Both the position numbers and the translations under genes were made by a program. Of a stretch of 64,000 nt of DNA, positions 11,800 through 25,500 are shown in pieces. This DNA is from Alitta virens (taxonomy: Eukaryota > Annelida > Polychaeta > Phyllodocida > Nereididae). Below the pieces are notes generated by a model. It was not told the origin of the DNA. It was given only the letters and a program-made list of their open reading frames with translations, and searched no databases. Numbering within the stretch: the first letter of the stretch is position 1; every line of letters begins with the position of its first letter. The stretch is taken from contig OW028582.1 of NCBI GenBank assembly GCA_932294295.1, forward strand, positions 37,871,704 to 37,935,703. The letters are read 5' to 3'.

Positions 11800-12125
11800 G
11801 CGTTGTAACGAAATGGCCGTGCAAATTGCCGCATAACACTGCGAATTTTGCCGTTTTCACAGGGACTGGATACCGTATTTGTTCAGAAAGGTATTCTATG
11901 ACTTTCTTGCTTTTATTTAATGTATCCTTTGAGAAATTTGATCAACTTTTCATGAAGTTATGCGCTCTGGTCGTCGTGGTCAGCGAACGTTCGCTTTCAT
12001 AAGGTCAGCTGTCAAATGGTACCTACGGCAAATTTTGCAGTTTCGAGAGCAAATGGATACCGTTTCTCTTCAGAAATGAATTCTATGACGTTCTGCCTTC
12101 CATTTAATGCTATAAATTTGCTTTT
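11800..12125. repeat. Diverged tandem duplication, about 150-bp period
   Basis: Both units contain GGATACCGT, TTCAGAAA, ATTCTATGAC and a TTTAATG stretch. CAAGATGGCGAACTCC just upstream resembles a YY1-type promoter site. Confidence 0.5.
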
Positions 12126-12783
12126 AATGCATTGATATCAAATATAATTATATATTTTATGTATATGCATTGCATTCAGCGACATAGTGGCCTTCGGCAT
12201 CATGCTTTGGCATCAACATATTATCTAACATTTCTATGTGTCCTAATTAAGATTGACATTTGTACTAAACCCTGTCATGAACATTCAAGGATGCAGTACA
12301 CACAGCTAATTATGTGATATCATCCAAAAAAATGCAGCCAAATTCATAGAGTCGGAAACTGATATATATTTTTTTACTTTAATAAAATCCTGAGGATCCA
12401 ATATATGACATCAGTTTCCAAGTGTATGACTTTGGCTGTAAAACAAAAGAGGTGCACATTATCATAATATGATTATTTTTGTGATGCCTGACATGAACGT
12501 CGGATAATCAAACATTTAATACTAATACCAGTGAGTGCAATAAATCTAATTTAAATCAAATGAAACTGGTAAAACAAACCTTTTGCCGTATCATTCATAC
12601 TGTATTTAGAATCTTTAAAGAAAGAAGAAGAAAACCTGAACATTATGCATCAGTTTTTAACATTTAAAATGTGTTTCTTTAGATTCCTGTTCATATGGGA
12701 CCAATGAACGATTCAATCATAGGACTTGTAAGTTGATTTTGCTCTCATGCATTTGAAAAAAAAACTTTTGAAGCAAGACCTAC

Positions 12784-12887
12784 GCTGAAAATTACAGCTT
12801 GGGATGAATTGGAATTTGTGCAATGGACACGCGAGTAATCGACCTCTAAAAATCTTGTTTGTCTACGTCCTATTTTGACATGTTGAC
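12784..12887 (-). CDS. Possible further upstream exon of the minus-strand gene
   Basis: An open segment lies between an AACCACAG acceptor and a GTAGGT donor, in phase 1, out phase 0. The out phase would fit the cysteine-rich candidate. It includes RFLEVDYSRVHC. No domain is recognised. Confidence 0.25.
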
Positions 12888-13347
12888 CTGTGGTTGATAG
12901 ATACATCATGAAAATGCTATTGCTGATTGTAGTGATATTTACATGTGTAATTCCATTGAAAAATATCTGATCATTCATTTTTTCTTCTCGTCCACTCACT
13001 CGCCTAATTTAAATATGGCGGCGTTGGGTCCCAAAAGTACAGCAACGGTGTGATTAGCACCGCACTCTCAATGATACTTTGGTCGTAACTTACACACCCT
13101 ATATGCAAATTAAGGTTGCTATGACCAAACAGTCAAATATTGCCAATTACTCATGGATTAAGCAAAGTGTTGTGACACAATAGGTGTCTTTATCCATGTT
13201 TTCAAGGAATATAGCCTCGTGTAGATTGATTAAAACTCTGGTTCCTAAAGTATTGTTGGATGTTAAATGTTATTGAGCAGCATGACACTTTCGTCTTTGG
13301 AGCAGAACTCTAATGCACTTACAGTTATACTTTATATGACCTAGTGG

Positions 13348-13507
13348 TGCATGAAAATTGCCGAATGACCACGTGCGTTTTCCATGAGAAGGATAAACGC
13401 ATGGAAAACGCATGGTTTTTGCCTAATTATAATGATGTGAAAACCATGCGTTTTCAATGTGTTTCTCCAAACGCATGGAAAACACAAGTAGCACATTTGG
13501 CCATGTA
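13348..13507. mobile_element. Foldback MITE, CATGGCCAAATGTGCCACGTG family, copy 1
   Basis: Palindromic element rich in AACGCATGGAAAACGCATGG. The right end GCACATTTGGCCATGTA is intact; the left end is diverged. Confidence 0.65.
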
Positions 13508-14212
13508 TTGGCTATGTTTTGCAACATTTAGAAATTAATTGAAGAGAATAATATAAATGTCTAAACTAGTGTAGTTGTGCCTTTTTGGGGGTCTGATGCA
13601 CATAAATAATATGGAATTGGCTTTTCAAACATCCTTATTAATGACACTTAAAATCTCAAATAAGTTAAATGGTGCAAATAACATCTAAATTATTATTCTT
13701 TCACTTTATGGACTGCATTTTAACATCCACATCATTCGTTTTTCAAACTAATGTAAAATCTGGACAATGCTAAATATTGTGTTAAAATGAATTTCTGGAG
13801 CAGAACTCTAGCACTGATGCACTTCCCTTATGGAATTTCATACAGTATTACTCTGGAGCAGAACTGGAATTTATCTGCATATAAAACATGAAGAGAATAT
13901 GTCTAAAACAGTTTAGGGTCTCATGGTCATAATCAATATAGAATAGGAGAAAATATGAAAAATTCTTGATTTTTGAAACCTCCATATCAAAGTCACTATT
14001 TATCCTTCATGAATTAAGTTTTTGCAAATGACATATCTTAATTATAGTAATTTCTCCTTTCTAACTTATTTTTGATATCTACTTTATGTTTGCTTTTCAT
14101 ATTGATGGAAAATCTTTATACAATGCCAAAAATGGTTTTATTTTCAACATATATTTATATGTTAATATTTCATCTGATTGCTGTATTCTTATATATTATA
14201 CTTATTGAGGAA

Positions 14213-14509
14213 AGAATAAATTACTTCATTAGTATAACAATGTACAACTGTATCCATGGTACTGCGCCTGCTTATTTATGTAATTCAGTGGTTATGGCAT
14301 GTGATACTAATGAGAGAAACACCCGTAGGGGTGATACTATGCAAGTTGATGTTCCGGCATGTAGAACAAATTTGTTTAAAAGGTCTTTTATTTATAGAGG
14401 ATCAACAATCATGAATAATTTACCTGAAGAAGTTCACAATGCCACCACCACTGAACGTTTCAAGTGTGACCTTAGGTCTTTCTTAAGGGCCAACACTGCC
14501 AATGTTTAA
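14213..14509 (+). mobile_element. Non-LTR retrotransposon remnant, C-terminal end of the RT ORF
   Basis: The frame contains MYNCIHGTAPAYL, NTRRGD, RTNLFKRSFIYRG and MNNLPEEV, followed by FKCDLRSFLR. This is the characteristic C-terminal pattern after the reverse transcriptase of many LINE-type ORF2 proteins (K/N-G-x-AP-x-YL, TR, R-T-x-x-x-x-R-S-F, x-W/N-N-x-LP). No catalytic domain remains upstream, so it is a 5'-truncated dead copy. The stop at 14507-14509 is probably the native end. Confidence 0.75.
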
Positions 14510-15483
14510 CATGCATTTTCTTTTAACTTGTTTTTACATGTTTTTATACTGGGGCCATATGAAAAACTCCTGGGAGATTATGTAACCCAGTGAAAAAAAT
14601 ACACAATTTCTCATCAAAGTTTTACCGATACCTGGGATAATGCAAGACATTCCATTGTCTGTTATGTAACACCACATGCGGCTATCAAGACTGACAGGTT
14701 TGTTGTTCATTATCACCTCCAACAGTAGATTAATTGATTTTATTTGCCTTTTAAAATGCAGTAAGTCATTTACAAGAAAGGCATGGTAACTTTGCAGACC
14801 ATAGGTAAACTCCGTGTACTGTATATATATAGTTGCTGAATGGTGACAACAATAGATCAGTAAATAGATAATTATATTATTATCAAAAGATCTCACACAG
14901 CTGTGAGAAACACCATCTGAGTTTGCACTGTGTGCTCCCTATTGGTTTGGAGTTCGTCCAACATTATCAATTGTGATTGTCTTGGATGGAAAGGAATAAC
15001 ATACAAAAGATAAAATGCCTATTTGCTGAACTAGATACATTTATTAAAAGAGGCTTTGAACAATGTTAATGGCACTTGTGTACCATGTGGCTATTCACTG
15101 AGGGTTTGAGGACTCCAAGTCTTATCATGACATCATTAAGTCTGCTTTTAGCAGGTCATAAAATCTGACTGACCTTCAGAATTGTTAGAACAATAAGACA
15201 AAATAGGCTTACCTTCTGTCATAATTGGTGTATTCAACGACAGTACTGGATCAACATAACTAAATATACTATTTAAACTTCCAATTGTATATTAAAAAAT
15301 GTAACGCTCAGCAGGAACTGTTTGGAAAAACGATCTCTATTAACTAATATATTTGATTGTACTGAGCTTCCTGATCACGTTCTTGTTTTTAGAAATACCA
15401 TGAGAGCTGATGACGTAATAGAGTAGAACAATGGATGCCCTTGTAAGCTATATTTTGTAGCCATATTTTCAACAAACAAAAAA

Positions 15484-15850
15484 GAATAGAATAGAAGGGA
15501 TTAGAATAGAATAGAATAGAATGGAACAAAACAGAATTGAATAGAATAGAATATAATGGAATAGAACAGAATGGAAAGGAATAGAACAGAATAGAATAGA
15601 ACAGAATAGAACAGAATAGAATGGAATGAAATAGAACAGAATAGAACAGAATAGAATAGAACAGAATAGAATGGAATGAAATAGAACAGAATAGATAGAA
15701 CAGATTAGAACAGAATAGAATGGAATGAAATAGAACAGAATAGATAGAACAGAATAGAACAGAACAGAATAGAACAGAATAGAACAGAATAGAATAGAAC
15801 AGAATAGAATAGAACAGAATAGAACAGAATAGAACAGAATAGAATAGAAT
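15484..15850. repeat. Pentanucleotide array (GAATA/GAACA)n
   Basis: About 370 bp of AGAATAGAAC-type units. Confidence 0.92.
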
Positions 15851-15876
15851 CGACGTATACTAATTTAACTTATCTA

Positions 15877-15985
15877 ATCTCATCTCATCTCATCTCATCT
15901 CATCTCATCTCATCTCATCTTATCTTATCTTATCTTATCTTAAATTATCTTATCTTATCTTATCATATCGTATCGTATCTTATCC
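15877..15985. repeat. Pentanucleotide array (CATCT/TATCT)n
   Basis: First CATCT units, then TATCT units, an ordered change along the array. Confidence 0.9.
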
Positions 15986-16420
15986 TTTGTAGCCAAGTGT
16001 ACTATGGTAACAAAAAATCTAATTATCTGGACAAAATATATATTTTTTAATTTCTAAGGAGTTTCCCTCTCCCATAGGTAAATATAGTAGAATGCAGCAG
16101 CGGCCGGGCCCTCCCATACACCTACTTCTACAATTCAGCACAATTCCAGACTGCAAACAGTCGTTGCAGCACTGAACTGTTGATTGCCATATATTTTGCC
16201 TTCTAACATCAGTGGATATTTCATTAAAATGTGTCAAACCCCATTACATAAGAAAAAAATTTTGTACATTCCAATATTTATACATAGAATGGTTAAACAA
16301 CGGTCGTCATGCACAAATTACATGCATATATTATTCATTGCCCAGTCGTAAAATCCCACACATTGGCTAAGCTGCACAATGAAGAATGCATTTTAGTGCT
16401 TTATGCACAGGCATATAACA

Positions 16421-16562
16421 ATGGCCTGGAAAAAGTTGATAACACTATTTGTGATATTACACTTATTTATGATACTTGGCGGAATTATCTTTTATCATGT
16501 CGAAAAACCGGATGAAGAGAAAAGGCTGGCAAAAGCTCAAACGGCTGCCCAGTCGCTTCTAG
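16421..16562 (+). CDS. K2P exon 1 (start, TM1)
   Basis: 47 codons plus one base, GTGAGT donor at 16563. It encodes the cytoplasmic start, TM1 and the beginning of the cap helix. Confidence 0.92.
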
Positions 16563-19500
16563 GTGAGTAGTGCCACTGCAGTAGAGTTGAATTGATTGGA
16601 TAAAAAAATCCAGACTAAGGTACATCCTTATCCTAGATGTGCAAATTCTACTTAAAGCAGAAAACATTGGGTAACTTATGGAAAAAATACCATTCTATTA
16701 TATCCTATTCTATTCTATTCTATACTATTCTTAGGTTACTGATACGTTCATAATTCGACATAAAATAAAGTTTTATTAACTTACTTACTTACTTACTTGC
16801 TTACTTGCTTACTTACTTACTTACTCACTTACTTACTTACTGACTTACTGTCTTACTGACTTACTTACCTATCTGTTACTGCAGAATTCATTCAATTTTT
16901 GACTTTTCCCAGCTTTTATCTTGAAGTATTTGCCTGCAGTCCCTTATTTTCTCAAAGTTTGATATTTTCAAATCAATATTTGGCACATTATTTGAGTCCC
17001 ACCATGCAATTCATGTGACAATACGATGGTTCAATGCAAACTTCTCACTTTAATTTTCTGGTCTTAGTAGAGGAGCAGGGCCTACCCAAGTGGTAGCACA
17101 CTGGACTTCCAACCACTGGGTCACAGGTTCAATTCCCAAGTCGGATGGCTGTTTCATCTATTATCTCATTGCAATGGTCCCTGCTTGTCCTACTTAGAGC
17201 TCTAATCCACGCACCCACCATCCTTGATAGATAGATAGATAGATGGATAGATAGATAGATAGACAGATAGATAGATAGATAGATATATGTTAGAAGTGCA
17301 TCCCTCTGAGGCAAGTTCTTGCCACTATCGAGGCTTGATTAATGAGGTGAGGAGTCCACCCATGTTACACATTTACCACATGGGTGGGATCTTTAACTTG
17401 CCTCTGCAAAGACACCGAGTACAATGGACCACCAATTTAACGTCTCATCTGAACGACATCCAGCTGCGATGTTGCTAATGAAGGGTGCTCGGGCCCGGGA
17501 TTGAACCCGGGTCCTTCAGAGGAGCAGGCGAGTGTCTTGCCACTAGCTAGACCACTATATATGTGCTAAACATGATACTAATATAATTAAACAGCTACAA
17601 ACAAGTCTGATATATAGCTAGTGTCTGAGGTTGTATTATTTAAATAAATATTGTGTAATGTACCAAACAATGTAAATAACTAAATGAAATAATAAAATAA
17701 TTCGATAGATTGCCAATCATCACAGCATTAACGCATTAAGAATCATAATACACATCATACTGTCCCCTATAAATTATTCCCGCATTGCACCTATTTTTTT
17801 GTGCTAAGCATATCCCATATAATGGAATGTTCTTGCTAGCAGCTTCAAAGCAGTTAATTGCTATATCATACAATGCTAAAAGTGATAATGAACACATAGG
17901 TTTCGTGGCTAAAAGAGGAAGCTATTGTGTTCAGTATATTATAGGCAGTTTAAAAGTGCTGTCTAGAGAGTACAAAAATGTAAGCTGCAGTCAAACACAT
18001 GTGGTCATCAGGATCTGGCCTGAGTCCAAGCTGTGAAAGACTTAATGGCAGGGCACATACCAGACTTGTTCACTGCTGATGAGACAAGTCCTTTGGCTTG
18101 GACTGTGTGAACAATCTTTTTTGGACTGAAGGATTTATAATTTCTTTTTTCTACCATATTTTGTTATATTTTAATACTATAAATATAATACATAATATGT
18201 AGATCGATTTCCATTATGATACTTACATACCTTGTATAATAATTCAGGTGTAAACAATGTTTATACTCCACTTAGACTGTTTTCTTAAATGTTAGTTGTT
18301 TACGTAATAAAGGCATAAACATAAACAAACAATCAATCAAATGAGTAAATATCCAAATCTCTCCTATTCTGGATATAACTAATACATATATATATAGGCA
18401 TTTACAAAATCTAATTTAACATACATGATGGCATAGTGATCTTAGAAAATGTTTATTCGTTTAGTACCGTCATTACCTAACTAAGTTGTTCACTTTTTTG
18501 TATTCTTGTTATATTTTTTCAGCCTATGTTTCTACAACTATACAATAATGTAACTGATCAGTACATTGAAAGTAGGAAACGGATACATTGTAAATATATT
18601 CCAGGGTTTAGAGTTCATGGTCCTTGTATCTGTGAGTCGTGATATGACTTCCTAGTTCCATGGAGTAATGTATTTCATTAAAACTCTGACTAAATTAGAC
18701 CACCTCACAATTAAGACCACCTCACCAATGAGACTAGTCAAGATAAGTGCAGACTTTTAAGTTAAGTTCTTGGCACTATTGAGGGTTGATTGATGAGGTG
18801 AGAGAGAGGAGGAATCCACTTCTGTTATACATTTACCCCATGAATGAAATCTTTTACTTGCCTCAGCATAGACACTGAGGACAAGGGACCGCCAATTTAA
18901 CCTCTCATCCCAGCAGCTGGGATGTTGCTCAGGAAGGGTGCCCTGGAATGAACCTGGGTCCTTCAGAGGAGCAGGCGAGCGTCTTATCACTAGACCACCA
19001 GGATGCCTTTATGAATTAAATTCTGCTAGTTTTCTTTCAAGATGCTCTTATGTGACAATGCTAAGCTGTATAATGTATTGAATTGTCTGTATGACCTTGA
19101 CCTTTCAGTTTAATAATAGACTTTGTATAATGCATGGTATATACAGTAAGCCTGATTTTACGACCTCCTCAAAATTAAGACCACATTATTAGCTCATATT
19201 CTGCACAGTTTAACGTTAACCAACATAATAAACTACTCAGTACAAAGGAATTTTATTTTGTCCTGTTTAACTAGACTTAATGGCATTTTAAATGCATTTA
19301 AACTAAACGGTTCAATGACTGTAACATTTGAAGCGCCAATTTGTGTTTATCATAATGCCTATTAACGGTGCCGATCGAATATTATCTTATTTCAAAAATG
19401 CATATGACCTAATGAATTAATCAAACCGTTAATTTGTTATTGTATATTTCAATAGAGGCATCTGCTTTGTGCATATGAGCAGTGCATGATTGTAAAATTC

Positions 19501-22500
19501 AACTTATAACAGGTAGCACCTCAATTGTAGCTTCTTAGTTGTTAATAATTTAATTCGAGTACAGCCTGAAATTTGGGAAGCATGCCTTGTACCATCTTAT
19601 AATTGTTGAGAGGCTTGATTTAGCCAAATCTGGGTTTGAAAATGTAAAAGCTTCAGATAATAAGAGGTTGCAGATACAAATGATTCCATACTGTCTAAAT
19701 TTCACGGCTTCCTTAAAAGAAAAATCCCCTGGCCAGACATGTTAATTTTACCGAGCTATCCAGTTACCTTTTTCGATTTTTATAATTGTCATGGTTGACA
19801 TTGAACAAATAAGGAGGATCCATTAGTCTGTCAAACAGCCAAGTGTAGTTTTTTCATGCTCAGCTAACTGAATGATCTCTGACAAATACAAGACTACATC
19901 TTGCCTCAGCTTGTTTAAGTAAAAGCTTTCCGTGAGCTGATTTTGCTAGGCACGGCAGGTTAAATAGTCTGTCAGTCTATCAGTCTTTCAGTCTGTCTGG
20001 CTGTCAGTCTGTCATTCTGTCAGGATCTGATGAACCAGTCTGTCGTGCTGTCTGTCAAGTCGGCAAAACACTTGAATCTTGCTATGAGACTATCTCACGA
20101 TTCAAACCACCTAACTATTGAAACTACTCGAGCGACTAGTCGTGAAAGTCAATGTCTCAATGCCAGAGGCAGACGTAATGATTAAATGATAAAGTATGAG
20201 TCCACACCAAGTTACACTTTTACCCCATTGGTGGAGTCTTGTACTTGCCTCAGCATAGACACCGAGTACAAGGCACCTCCAATTTAACGTCTAATGCGAT
20301 TGACATCCAGCGGCTGAGATGTGGCTCATGAAAAGTGCCTGGGCCGGGGATCGAATCCCGGAACCTTCAGCAGAGCTGGCCAATGTGGAATTAGCAGATG
20401 TCTTTACCACTATGACAATGACAATGACACATTTTATTTTAATACAATGTACAGTAATTTCATATCAAATAAACTAATAAATTAATATTAATGTGGAGCA
20501 AGGAGAGTCCCTCTAAAGCAAAAGGTTTGCCGCTTCTGAAGTATAAAAAAAATAAAGCCTAAACACATACATACTACTTTTAATACAATGTACAGTAATT
20601 TCATATCAAATAAACTAATAAATTAATATTAATGTGGAGCAAGGAGAGTCCCTCTAAAGCAAAAGGTTTGCCGCTTCTGAAGTATAAAAAAAATAAGCCT
20701 AAACACATACATACTACTTTTAATTAATTAATTGATATTTTAAATATGTAATATTAATTAATTAAATAGGGAGGCATGCTATTGTTAAACATATGTTACA
20801 TAAAAAATAAAAGCATTCTTGCCATTGTATTTGGCCACTGTGTAGAGCACTTTGCCATTAAGACAATATAATTTGCAACAAGTGTGGTCTTAATATGGGC
20901 AGCTGAAGGATCCGGGTTCAATCCCAGACCCGGGCACCCTTCATGAGCATCATCCCAGGTGGATGTCATTCGGATGAGACGTTAAATTGGCAGTCCCTTG
21001 TACTCAGTGTCTATGCTGAGACAAGTAAAAAATCCGATTCATTGGGGTAAATGTATAACATGGGTGGACTCCTTCTCTTTCTCACCTCATCAATATACCT
21101 TCGATAACGGCAAGAACTTGACTAAGAGGGCTGAATTTCCCACATCTATCTATCTATCTATCTATCTATCTATATATCTTAATAATTATCCAGGTTTCAT
21201 TGTAGTGTTTTTTCTATAACATAGCCTTGCCATGAAGACTACCCTTAATGCAAATGCCACTGGCCTTAATAACGAGGTTGTTCTACAAGAGCCAAGAGGA
21301 TCATGGGCCACAAATTAGTCTTATTGGTGAGGAGGCCTCACCAGGGTGATGATCAAGAGACGGGGGTTTACTGTACACAGGGTGACATTCATTCAGCAAA
21401 GTCAGTTTTTTTTTATTGGTACGTGTCAATGCAAACTTTCAATCCCAGAATTGACTAAATATTGATTGAGATAATGAGGTAACTAATGGATAGGAAAGTT
21501 GCTGGATGCATTCACAAACAAATGTGAGAACACTGTAATGAAAATACCAAAATATTCAGTAGTCGATAATTCTATTACACCAAATCTGAACATGACGGTT
21601 AAACCAATGGATATTTCCATGGACTACTTTAGATACGTCGAATGCAATTTCAGGCCATTACTATTGGGAATACTTGCATATCAACAACAACGGCAGAATG
21701 GGGAAAGTAATATCATTTGATTGATTCAGAACTTGATATTCCATCATCTATGGATGATCCAATAAATGTGGCATCAAAAAAGCATGTCAATCAATAACAC
21801 AGTGTCTTAATTTCATCATCCATTAACTTATTGTATGGGCTTAATATGCGTTAATATGCATACATAATGGCAGGACCATCCTTTCATACCTATATATATG
21901 CATTTCTTTCTGCCAGTTGTTTCACTGCTGTGTACCCTTTATTTATCCAGCTGCCATGGAAATTACTCTCTGGTGGGGAGTTTTGTTTGCTCATCATGGC
22001 AGCATATGGGCCTATATAGGTTATGAAAACAGCTGCATAGACAGTGCAGTTTGAGCAACTAAGTGGCTTAGTGGTTAAGGCATTGTTCATCTTGTGAGTC
22101 CCAGGTTTGATCTTCACGACTGTTACATTATTTGAACCAAAAAAATCTTCGTTGGAGTTTGTGAACTTGGTGCTTATGCCAAGGCATTTTAAAGACCCCA
22201 CCAATGGGGTGAAATATATATGTGAAACCAACTAACCAACCAAACAACCAACCAACCAACCAACCAACCAACCAACCAACCAACCAACCAACCAACCAAC
22301 TAACCAACCAAACAACCAACCAACCAACCAACCAACCAAACAACCAACCAACCAACCAAACAACCAAACCAACCAACCAACCAACCAACCAACCAAACAA
22401 CCAACCAACCAACCAACCAACCAACCAACCAACTAACCAACCAAACAACCAACCAACCAACCAACCAAACAACCAACCAACCAACCAACCAACCAAACAA

Positions 22501-25500
22501 CCAACCAACCAACCAACCAACCAACCAAACAACCAACCAACCAACTAACCAACCAAACAACCAACCAACCAACCAACCAGCCAACTAAACAACCAACCAA
22601 ACAACCAACCAACTAACCAACCAAACAACCAACCAACCAACCAACCAACCAACCAACCAAACAACCAACCAACCAAACAACCAAACCAACCAACCAACCA
22701 ACCAACCAACCAAACAACCAACCAACCAACCAAACAACCAACCAACCAACCAACCAACTAACCAACCAAACAACCAACCAACCAACCAACCAAACAACCA
22801 ACCAACCAACCAAACAACCAAACCAACCAAACAACCAACCAAACAACCCACCAAACAACCAACCAACTAACCAACCAAACAACCAACCAACCAAACAACC
22901 AACCAACCAAACAACCAACCAACCAAACAACCAACCAACCAACCAACTAACCAACCAAACAACCAAACAACCAACCAACCAACCAACCAACCAACCAACC
23001 AACCAAACAACCAAACCAACCAACCAACCAACCAAACAACCAACCAACCAACCAAACAACCAACCAACCAACCAACTAACCAACCAAACAACCAACCAAC
23101 CAAACAACCAACCAACCAACCAAACCAACCAAACCAACCAACCAACCAACCAACCAACCAACCAAACCAACCAACCAATCCAAACAAACCAACCAAAAAA
23201 GTAATTAGGCATACTTTCATCTTTCTTTTTCCAGCCAGTTTCAGTTGCATTGACCAACGAAACATCACGGAGTTCCTCAAGGCTCTGCAAACATTCAGAC
23301 ACTTGGGAATTCCCATTGAGAATGCAATGAATATGACGTCACAATGGAGAAGTTGGACATTACTTAATGCTGTGTATTTCTCTGGAACTGTTGCTACTAC
23401 CATTGGTAAGTATGACACTGATGGTCAAAATATGATATTGCATGGTGATATGACCCCTGTACACAACTACCGTATTATTTATTTATTTATTTATTTGAAC
23501 ATATTTTGCATGGGTACCACCATCAGTACAAGACTGTTTTACATGTGGCCCATAAAATACAATAAAACATAATAGATAGTACAGTAATTTTAAAACAATT
23601 GATGAAATAATAAAACAGAAAGTTACATTAAAATATGTTGTTTAAGCTTATATTTAACGGAGGGTATTATCGACAGGGCGGGTATTATCGACACTTAAAT
23701 TAGTTTGTTAACAAAATTGTTAACCAACTGATTTAATTTAAGTGTCCGTTACGGTACCTCGCTTACTAGCCGTTGGCTGTGGGGCACAATACTCTTTTGC
23801 TCAACTGCTAGAGGTGTTGTAAACTTGTAACACTAGATGGTGCTAAATCCGTACCCTGCAGCCTAGCGATAATGGTGGTTCGAATTCTGCCCATGGGCTG
23901 ATGTTGTTGACTTGGCGAGGTCAAAACTCAGGTGGTCATTGGGGATTTGGTAATGCAATCCCTCACACTACTTAAATTTAATGTTTCACTATCGTTGCTA
24001 TTGTAATGTAACAAATCTTTATCGTAGCTGGAGCCTAGTTTTATTTACTACTTTTCTATTATTCTTTAATTGTTATTGTATGTCATTTACTTTTTATTTT
24101 CTGTTTACACTGTGACACATATGTTCATGACATGAAGCTGTCAAATAAAAGATATATATATATATATATATATATAGATCACATTGTTTTATCTATTGCC
24201 TCAGCCAGCGTTTATTGTGGTGGAGGGTAATCACTTAATAAGGACCATCACGGAATTAGGTACACCTACTCTGTCAGCCTCCTCCGCTCAACTGCTAGAT
24301 GGTGAGAAATTGATGCTGCAAGTCTGGGTTTATCATTGCAATTTTAAAGTTTATTCTTTCTTGCAGGTTACGGTGACATTGTGCCCAGAACACCAATTGG
24401 AAGAACACTCTGTGTATTCTATGGCTTAATTTCTATCCCAATAGTACTCGTTTTATTGACACAAATATCTTCCAAGTTAATCTGTGTGAATTGTGCAGTT
24501 AGAGGCGCTCTCTTGAATTTAATAAGTGACAACAAATTCTCACAAGGTGTCGCTCATGCCGCCCTGGTGGTGATTGCAATAATCACTGTAATAATTCTTC
24601 CTGCTGGAATGTTTTGTCATCTTGAAGAATGGCACTTTGGGGAATCTCTGTATTTCATGTTTACAACACTAAGCACTATTGGGTTTGGAGACTATACACT
24701 AGGTAGGCATCTAACTTTTTATAAAAAAAAATTTTAACAGCACCTCACCACCTGCTGTTCGTTGTCATTTTTTTTTAATTAAAAAAAAATCATATATTAA
24801 GAAATTGTGGTCACACCGACAAAGATGAAATTTTTTTGGATAGACATACCTATTGTTTTTGGTTCTTTTAATCAGAAATTGTTGTCTTATTGACAAAAAT
24901 TCTAAATTTGGTCAATGTGTCATTCATATAGATTACTGAATGTCTGTATGTATTCTTGTTTCTGATGATTGTATTTGGCTATTGTAGAAGATAAATAAAG
25001 ATGAATTTTTTAACAGATTCCTTGTCTAACACCGCCCTTATCCTGTATGCAACACTTGGTACAGTATGGCTACTTTTCGGGTTGGCATGGTTTTCTGCCA
25101 TTGCCTCAGAAATATCAGATGCAATTTCTAATAAGGTCGATGTCATTATCGAGGTAGATATTTATGGAGTGTGTGCTGACACAGTGCTGTGGTAATACTC
25201 TGAAACTGACACCAGATCATCTGTCAGAGATCACCCGCCAATCAGATCATCTGTTAGAGATCACCAGCCAGTTAGATAATCTGTCAAAGATCACCAGCCA
25301 ATTAGATCATCTGTTAGAAATGACCAGCCAATCAGATCATTTGTTAGAAATGACAGCCAATATAATCGTCTGTCAGAGATCAACGGCCAATCAGATCATC
25401 TACTTGAGATTATCAGCCAATCAGACAATCTGTTACAGATCATCTGTCAGAGATCACAAGGCAATCAAATGCCAATTTGGAATGCTATCTCAGATCAACG

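Larger units (their letters stand above)
10122..16402. other. Region between the minus-strand gene and the K2P gene
   Basis: Holds two doubtful minus-strand exons, a hairpin, a tandem duplication, a foldback MITE, a LINE remnant and pentanucleotide arrays. The 5' ends of both flanking genes should be here, but I cannot place a promoter. Confidence 0.5.
16563..23234 (+). other. K2P intron 1
   Basis: 6.7 kb, mostly SINEs, LINE tails and microsatellites. The open frame at 21499-21720 is not needed, since exons 1 and 2 already join in phase. Confidence 0.75.

Noticed and set aside
12908..12970. MKMLLLIVVIFTC frame resembling a signal peptide
   Set aside because: It ends in TGA after 20 codons with no donor before the stop; AT-rich chance is likely. 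It overlaps the intron side of a minus-strand candidate exon.
21499..21720. 73-codon open frame inside K2P intron 1
   Set aside because: Exons 1 and 2 join in phase without it, and it has no recognisable domain. It may be a decayed element.
22128..23302. Long open frames with [11 protein letters not shown] or [10 protein letters not shown] repeats
   Set aside because: They are translations of the (CCAA)n array in all frames. A tetranucleotide without stops is open by default.
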